Below, piece after piece: positions 59,948 to 64,000 of a stretch of DNA of 64,000 nt. The position numbers and the translations under genes were made by a program. The stretch comes from Lysobacter sp. GTDB lineage: Bacteria > Pseudomonadota > Gammaproteobacteria > Xanthomonadales > Xanthomonadaceae. The stretch lies in assembly GCA_019634715.1 (NCBI GenBank), contig JAHCAU010000016.1, positions 1-64,000 on the forward strand, written 5' to 3'. How positions within the stretch are numbered: position 1 is the stretch's first letter; the number at the start of each line of letters is the position of its first letter. The notes below the pieces were generated by a model, which saw only the letters and a list, made by a program, of their open reading frames with translations, was not told the origin of the DNA and did no database searches.

Positions 59948-60901
59948 ATGCCCGAATTCGACCTCATCGCCCGCATCCAGGCCCGCGCCGCGTCGCGTGG
60001 CGACGTGGTGCTGGGCATCGGCGACGACGCGGCGATCCTGCGCATGCCGCCGGGCCGCGATCTCGTCGTCGCGATGGACACGCTCAACAGCGGCGTGCAT
60101 TTCCCCGAAGACACCGCGCCGGCCGACATCGGCTGGAAATCGCTGGCGGTGAACCTTTCCGACCTCGCCGCGATGGCGGCGACGCCCGCGTGGTGCACGC
60201 TCTCGCTGTCCCTGCCGCAGCCCGATGCGGCGTGGGTCGACGGTTTCCTCGACGGTTTCCTCGCGCTCGCGACACAGCACGAGGTCGCACTGGTCGGCGG
60301 CGACACCACGCGCGGCCCACTGTCGGTGTGCGTGACCGTGCATGGCCTGGTCGAGCCGCGCGGCGCGCTGCGACGCAAGGGCGCACGCGTCGACGATGAT
60401 GTGTGGGTGACCGGCACGCTCGGCGATGCCGCCGGCGCGCTGCGCCAGTGGCAGGCCGGTGAGGCGATCACCCCCGCGCTGCGTGCGCGACTCGACCGCC
60501 CGATGCCGCGCGTCGCCGCCGGTCGTGCGCTCGCCGGCATCGCCAGCGCCTGCATCGATGTCTCCGACGGGCTGCTCGCCGATCTCGGCCATGTCTGCCG
60601 CGCCAGTCGCATCGGTGCCGTGCTTGATGTCGATGCCTTGCCCGCATCCGAGGCGCTGCGTCGCGCCTTCGATCGCAGGACGGTGCGCACGCTGCAGTCC
60701 GGCGGCGGCGACGACTACGAACTGTGCTTCACCGCGCCGAAGACCGCGCGGCTCGCCATCGAATCCGCATCCCTGGCCTGCGGCGCACCGGCGACGCGGA
60801 TCGGCCGCATCACCGCCGATGCGGGCGAGATCGCATTGCACGATGCGCAGGGCGTCGCGTGGTCGCCGCCGCGTCGCGGCTACGAGCATTTCGGCGGCTG
60901 A
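59948..60901 (+). CDS. thiL: Thiamine-monophosphate kinase
   Basis: ThiL phosphorylates thiamine monophosphate to thiamine pyrophosphate. The 317-residue protein has FDLIARIQARAASRG, VLGIGDDAAILRMPPGRDLV (metal-binding Gly-Asp-Asp), MDTLNSGVHF, VGGDTTRGPLSVCVTVHG, CIDVSDGLLADLGHVC and SGGGDDYELCF. Start at 59948 is the family-typical MPEFDLI. It lies 2 bp after the foreign-looking gene's stop, so the operon still continues. Confidence 0.95.
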   Translation: MPEFDLIARIQARAASRGDVVLGIGDDAAILRMPPGRDLVVAMDTLNSGVHFPEDTAPADIGWKSLAVNLSDLAAMAATPAWCTLSLSLPQPDAAWVDGFLDGFLALATQHEVALVGGDTTRGPLSVCVTVHGLVEPRGALRRKGARVDDDVWVTGTLGDAAGALRQWQAGEAITPALRARLDRPMPRVAAGRALAGIASACIDVSDGLLADLGHVCRASRIGAVLDVDALPASEALRRAFDRRTVRTLQSGGGDDYELCFTAPKTARLAIESASLACGAPATRIGRITADAGEIALHDAQGVAWSPPRRGYEHFGG

Positions 60902-60917
60902 AACGGCTGCCTGGCCC

Positions 60918-60989
60918 TTGTAGAGCGGAGCGAAGCTCCGCTGCACGGGCTCCGGAGACGATTCAGCGGAGCTTCGCTCCGCTCTACAA
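60918..60989. repeat. 25-bp perfect inverted repeat, GTAG-type REP pair
   Basis: The arms 60918-60942 and 60965-60989 are exact inverse complements around a 22-bp loop. Each arm is a GTAGAGCGGAGC-type element like 12624-12653. It lies between convergent thiL and the FAD oxidase gene and would form a strong hairpin on either strand. Confidence 0.85.
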
Positions 60990-61001
60990 AAGCGCTGCGA
61001 T

Positions 61002-62381
61002 TCAGCGCGGCAGCAGCTTGCCCGGATTGAGGATGCCGTCGGGATCGAACACGGCTTTCACCTGCCGCATCAGCGCCAGCGTCGGCGCATCGATGGCCTG
61101 CGGCATGAAGTCGCGCTTGGCCAGGCCGATGCCGTGTTCGCCGGACAGCGTGCCGCCGAGCGACAGCGCGAGCGCGAACACCTCGGCCATCGCTGCCTGC
61201 GCACGCGCCGACTGATCGGCATCGGCCGGGTCGTACATCAGGTTCACGTGCAGGTTGCCGTTGCCGGCGTGGCCGAAACAGACGATCGGCAGCGCATGCG
61301 TGCGCGACAGTGCCTGCACGCCGGCGACGAGTTCGGGAATGCGCGACACCGGCACCACCACGTCCTCGTTGATCTTGCCCGGCGCGAGGCTGCGCAGCGC
61401 CGGCGACAGCGCCTTGCGCGCGGCCCACAGGCGTTCGCGCGCGGTCTCGTCGGCGGCAGGCTCGGCATCGAGGCAGCCGTCGCCGCGCGCGGCGAGGAGC
61501 AGCGCCTCCATCGCATGCGGCAAGGTCTGCGCGTCGCCGTCGGCTTCGATCATCAGCAGCGCGCCGACGTCATGCGGCAGGTCGGCACCGCCGACATCGC
61601 GGGCCAGCCGCACGGCGTCGCCGTCCATGAATTCCAGCATCGACGGCGTCACCGGCTGCGCCATCAGCCGAGAGACCGCCGCCGCGGCGGCATCGACATC
61701 GCGATACAGCGCGCGGATCGCGCGGCGCGCCGCCGGCATCGGCGTCAAGCGCAGCGTCGCTTCCACGATCAGCGCGAGCGTGCCCTCGCTGCCGATCAGC
61801 AGGCGCTGCAGGTCGTAGCCGGTCGCGCCCTTGGTGGTCGCGCTGCCGCAGCGGATCACCTCGCCGGTGCCGGTGACGGCGACCAGCGCCAGCACGTTGT
61901 CGCGGCTGGCCCCGTATTTGACCGCGCGCGGCCCGCCGGCATTGCAGGCGAGGTTGCCGCCGACGCTCGAAAAATCGGCACTGGTGGGATCGGGTGGCCA
62001 GAACAGGCCGTGCGGCGCCAGCGCGCGCTGCAGCTCGCCGTTGAGCACGCCCGGCTGCACGATCGCGCAGCGGTCGCCGGGGCGGATGTCGAGGATCCGG
62101 TGCATCCGTTCCAGCGACACCACGATGCCGCCCGCGACCGGCACCGATGCGCCGGTGGTGTTCGTGCCGCGTCCGCGCGCGATCACCGGCACGCGATGCG
62201 CGCGGCAGGCGCGCACGATCGCGACGACCTGTTCGACGGTGGTCGGCAGCGCCACCGCATCCGGCATCGCCTGCCGCTTCGAGTTGTCGTAGCCGTAGGT
62301 CAGTCGCTCGCCGGGATCGGTGCGCAGGCCGTCGCCGAGCGCATCGGCAAGGGTGCGGAGCAGGTCGGCGGGCAGGGTCAT
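61002..62381 (-). CDS. FAD-binding 2-hydroxyacid oxidase (GlcD/D-lactate dehydrogenase type)
   Basis: This 459-residue flavoprotein has the PCMH-type FAD domain: PVIARGRGTNTTGASVPVAG, VQPGVLNGELQRALAPHG, GGNLACNAGGPRAVKYG, IGSEGTLALIVEATLRL, and a C-terminal domain with CFGHAGNGNLHVNLMYDPAD, GGTLSGEHGIGLAKR, and FDPDGILNPGKLLP. These match GlcD, D-lactate or D-2-hydroxyglutarate dehydrogenases; the substrate cannot be settled. No iron-sulfur subunit gene follows. Confidence 0.9.
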   Translation of the reverse strand: MTLPADLLRTLADALGDGLRTDPGERLTYGYDNSKRQAMPDAVALPTTVEQVVAIVRACRAHRVPVIARGRGTNTTGASVPVAGGIVVSLERMHRILDIRPGDRCAIVQPGVLNGELQRALAPHGLFWPPDPTSADFSSVGGNLACNAGGPRAVKYGASRDNVLALVAVTGTGEVIRCGSATTKGATGYDLQRLLIGSEGTLALIVEATLRLTPMPAARRAIRALYRDVDAAAAAVSRLMAQPVTPSMLEFMDGDAVRLARDVGGADLPHDVGALLMIEADGDAQTLPHAMEALLLAARGDGCLDAEPAADETARERLWAARKALSPALRSLAPGKINEDVVVPVSRIPELVAGVQALSRTHALPIVCFGHAGNGNLHVNLMYDPADADQSARAQAAMAEVFALALSLGGTLSGEHGIGLAKRDFMPQAIDAPTLALMRQVKAVFDPDGILNPGKLLPR

Positions 62382-62402
62382 GCGTGTGCTTTCTGGATCG
62401 TG

Positions 62403-62747
62403 TCAAGTCAGATGAATCTTTCGGCCATCGAATGGAGAGAGGCAGCTCTTGCTGGCGGATACGAAGTCAATGCCAGGAATGCCTGACTCACCGCTTTGAC
62501 AAAATCCCCATGACGCGCCGATTTCACCGTCAGGATATGCGATGACTTCAAGTGTGGGCTGTTCATCGCCATCGTCTCGAATGCTGTATATCCCCAGGAA
62601 CATTCGGGCATGCCTGACGAGGGGCTCTCCGCTGTACGGTGTTCTGGATGGAAGTACTTCCGACATGATGTCTACGAGGCACTCATCTGTCAGCGACAGC
62701 AACTGGGCGATCAGTTCGGCTTTGTCGAAGTCGGGGTATCTTTTCAT
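62403..62747 (-). CDS. AT-richer small protein of unknown function
   Basis: This 114-residue protein starts MKRYPDFDKAELIAQLLSL and has a central LGIYSIRDDGDEQPTLEVIAYPDGEIGASWG. I do not recognise the family. An alternative start 21 codons upstream (62810) would overlap the next gene by 31 bp, so 62747 is preferred, but neither has a good ribosome site. The composition is lower in GC than the flanking genes. It is in the same direction as the YdjM-like gene, 32 bp downstream of it. Confidence 0.5.
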   Translation of the reverse strand: MKRYPDFDKAELIAQLLSLTDECLVDIMSEVLPSRTPYSGEPLVRHARMFLGIYSIRDDGDEQPTLEVIAYPDGEIGASWGFCQSGESGIPGIDFVSASKSCLSPFDGRKIHLT

Positions 62748-62779
62748 GTGCGTGATCGAGATTGTGTGTGCAGTATCTG

Positions 62780-63313
62780 TCACGAGTTTCGTTTGTTGGG
62801 CAAGCACCATGCCCGTATGGGCAGTGCGAGTACAAGTGTCGGCAGCACCACCCACTTCAGTTCCGACCACAGCACGTCGAGCCCGCGCAGGCTGAAGAAG
62901 CCGGCGCCGATCGGCGAGACCTCGATGGGTCGCCACGGCGCGAACAGGCGTTCGTGCGACCACGGCCACAGCAGGGCCACGCCGAGGCCGCCGTCGGTGA
63001 AGGCGTCGAGCAGCGGATGCGAGGCGGCGCAGAGGGCGATGAACAGGAATGCCTTCATTCGTGTCGTGCGCAGCCACGGCGCGCACAGCGCCGCGAGCAG
63101 GCCGAGCGCCAGCGCGAAGGCGATGGAATGGCTCGCGCCACGATGTCCGAACGGGTCGGCGTAGGCGATGCCGAGCTTGAACGCGATCGCATCGAAGTCC
63201 GGCGCGATCGCCGCGAGCATGCCGGCGGCGACCAGTCGCGGCGACAGCGCCTTGCGTCCCAGCGCGAGGCCGGCGGCGAGCGGGATCACGGCGTGGGTGA
63301 AGATGGTGGGCAT
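62780..63313 (-). CDS. YdjM/YbcI-type inner-membrane metal-dependent hydrolase
   Basis: The 177-residue protein is of the DUF457/YdjM family. It has PTIFTHAVIPLAAGLALG, APDFDAIAFKLG, GHRGASHSIAFALALG and SHPLLDAFTDGGLGVAL with the conserved His/Asp set thought to bind metal, plus four hydrophobic stretches. In E. coli such a protein is LexA-controlled; I see no SOS box near here. Substrate unknown. Confidence 0.85.
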   Translation of the reverse strand: MPTIFTHAVIPLAAGLALGRKALSPRLVAAGMLAAIAPDFDAIAFKLGIAYADPFGHRGASHSIAFALALGLLAALCAPWLRTTRMKAFLFIALCAASHPLLDAFTDGGLGVALLWPWSHERLFAPWRPIEVSPIGAGFFSLRGLDVLWSELKWVVLPTLVLALPIRAWCLPNKRNS

Positions 63314-63328
63314 GCGCGGCGCCAGCGC

Positions 63329-64000
63329 TCAGTCGTGGCCAGCACCGGCAGCCACCACGCGATCGCGGCCCTCGCGCTTGGCGCGATACAGCGCCGCATC
63401 GGCGAGCCGCAGCAGCGCGTCGGGTGCGCTGCCGTCGTCGGGAAACATCGCGACGCCGATCGAGACCGTGACATCGGGCAGGGCCTTGCCTTCATGCGTC
63501 ACGCGCATCGCGCGCACCGCCGCACGGATGGCCTCGGCGCGCGCCAGCACGGCGTCGGGCGGGGTTTCGGGCATGATCAGGGTGAATTCCTCGCCGCCGT
63601 AGCGACAGGCGATGTCCTCCGGTCGCGACGAGTCGCGCAGCAGGCGGCCCATCGCTGCCAGCAGCGCGTCGCCGCCGACATGTCCCTGGGTATCGTTGAA
63701 GCGCTTGAAATGATCGACATCGAACATCATCAGCCCCAGGGGCAGGCGTCGACGCGCGCAGCGCGCGAGCTCGCGAGCCAGCGATTCCTCCAGGTAGCGC
63801 CGGTTGTACAGACCGGTCAGTGCGTCGCGGATCGAATGGAAGTGCAGGCGCTCCTGCAACTCCAGGCTCGACAGCGCCATCGCCAGTTGTTCGGACGCGC
63901 TTTCGGCCAGCGGCAGCACATCCCGCGCGCCGTCGTCCGTCCAGGTGAAATGCAGCAGTCCGAGCTGGGTGCCCTGCGCGATCAGCGGAATGCATACCGT
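63329..64000 (-). CDS. GAF-GGDEF diguanylate cyclase, truncated by window end
   Basis: The frame is open to the window edge, so the start lies outside. The visible part has a GAF-type end (CIPLIAQGTQLGLLHFTW, then AESASEQLAMALSSLEL) followed by a GGDEF domain: RDALTGLYNRRYLEESLARE, FDVDHFKRFNDTQGHVGGD and the active-site GGEEF in RYGGEEFTLIMP. It ends RDRVVAAGAGHD. It should make cyclic di-GMP, and the GAF domain would sense an unknown ligand. The stop is 15 bp before the YdjM-like gene. Confidence 0.9.
   Translation of the reverse strand, partial: TVCIPLIAQGTQLGLLHFTWTDDGARDVLPLAESASEQLAMALSSLELQERLHFHSIRDALTGLYNRRYLEESLARELARCARRRLPLGLMMFDVDHFKRFNDTQGHVGGDALLAAMGRLLRDSSRPEDIACRYGGEEFTLIMPETPPDAVLARAEAIRAAVRAMRVTHEGKALPDVTVSIGVAMFPDDGSAPDALLRLADAALYRAKREGRDRVVAAGAGHD

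Overview
The window is about 64 kb of GC-rich DNA from a gammaproteobacterium of the Xanthomonadaceae/Lysobacteraceae (Lysobacter, Luteimonas, Thermomonas or a close relative). Three things point there. The type II secretion operon is of the Xps type in the order E-F-G-H-I-J-K-L-M-N-D. A SAM-I riboswitch sits in front of a metX-metB-hom operon. Intergenic REP-like elements include GTAG-type hairpins. It is chromosomal and mostly housekeeping. I saw no phage, integrase, transposase, CRISPR array, tRNA or rRNA.

Layout. 1-2.0 kb: M23 peptidase and NHL-type secreted protein. 2.0-5.7 kb: SAM-controlled methionine operon metX-metB-hom. 5.7-9.7 kb: MASE1-GGDEF-EAL protein, nitrilase and an AT-richer membrane protein. 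9.7-14.6 kb: L-serine dehydratase, small thiol and haem proteins, and a YceI-cytochrome b561-YceI cluster. 14.7-18.3 kb: a very large hybrid sensor kinase. 18.3-19.6 kb: an AT-richer pair of unknown genes behind a strong promoter and a structured leader. 19.6-26 kb: hemE, WGR protein, DUF900-type hydrolase, aroB-aroK, pdxH and a BtuF-like protein. 26-29.2 kb: a large secreted BNR/Vps10-like protein. 29.7-34.3 kb: DUF4426 lipoprotein, proC, yggS and divergent pilT, pilU. 34.5-47.2 kb: the Xps operon, with an ElaA-type acetyltransferase and a membrane-anchored Sel1-like protein between E and F. 47.2-50.5 kb: two glycosyltransferase-like genes separated by two copies of a 129/130-bp repeat, then an erythromycin-esterase-fold exported protein. 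50.5-54.8 kb: pyrF, ettA, glyA. 54.9-60.9 kb: nrdR-ribD-ribE-ribB-ribH-nusB-thiL, interrupted by one foreign-looking gene between nusB and thiL. 61-64 kb: FAD-linked oxidase, an unknown gene, a YdjM-like membrane protein and a truncated GAF-GGDEF protein.

How the genes work together. The methionine operon makes cystathionine from homoserine; SAM should shut it off through a hairpin that hides the metX ribosome binding site. The Xps system exports folded proteins, and the BNR/PPC protein nearby is a plausible substrate. PilT and PilU power twitching retraction. The riboflavin operon covers ribD, ribE, DHBP synthase and ribH, but the GTP cyclohydrolase II half of the RibBA-like protein has lost its zinc cysteines, so the first step must come from another locus. 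No wholly new multi-gene system is evident. The least explained items are four AT-richer genes or gene pairs (9015-9659, 18301-19320, 59460-59945, 62403-62747), the T2SS insert, and the dense set of inverted-repeat elements.
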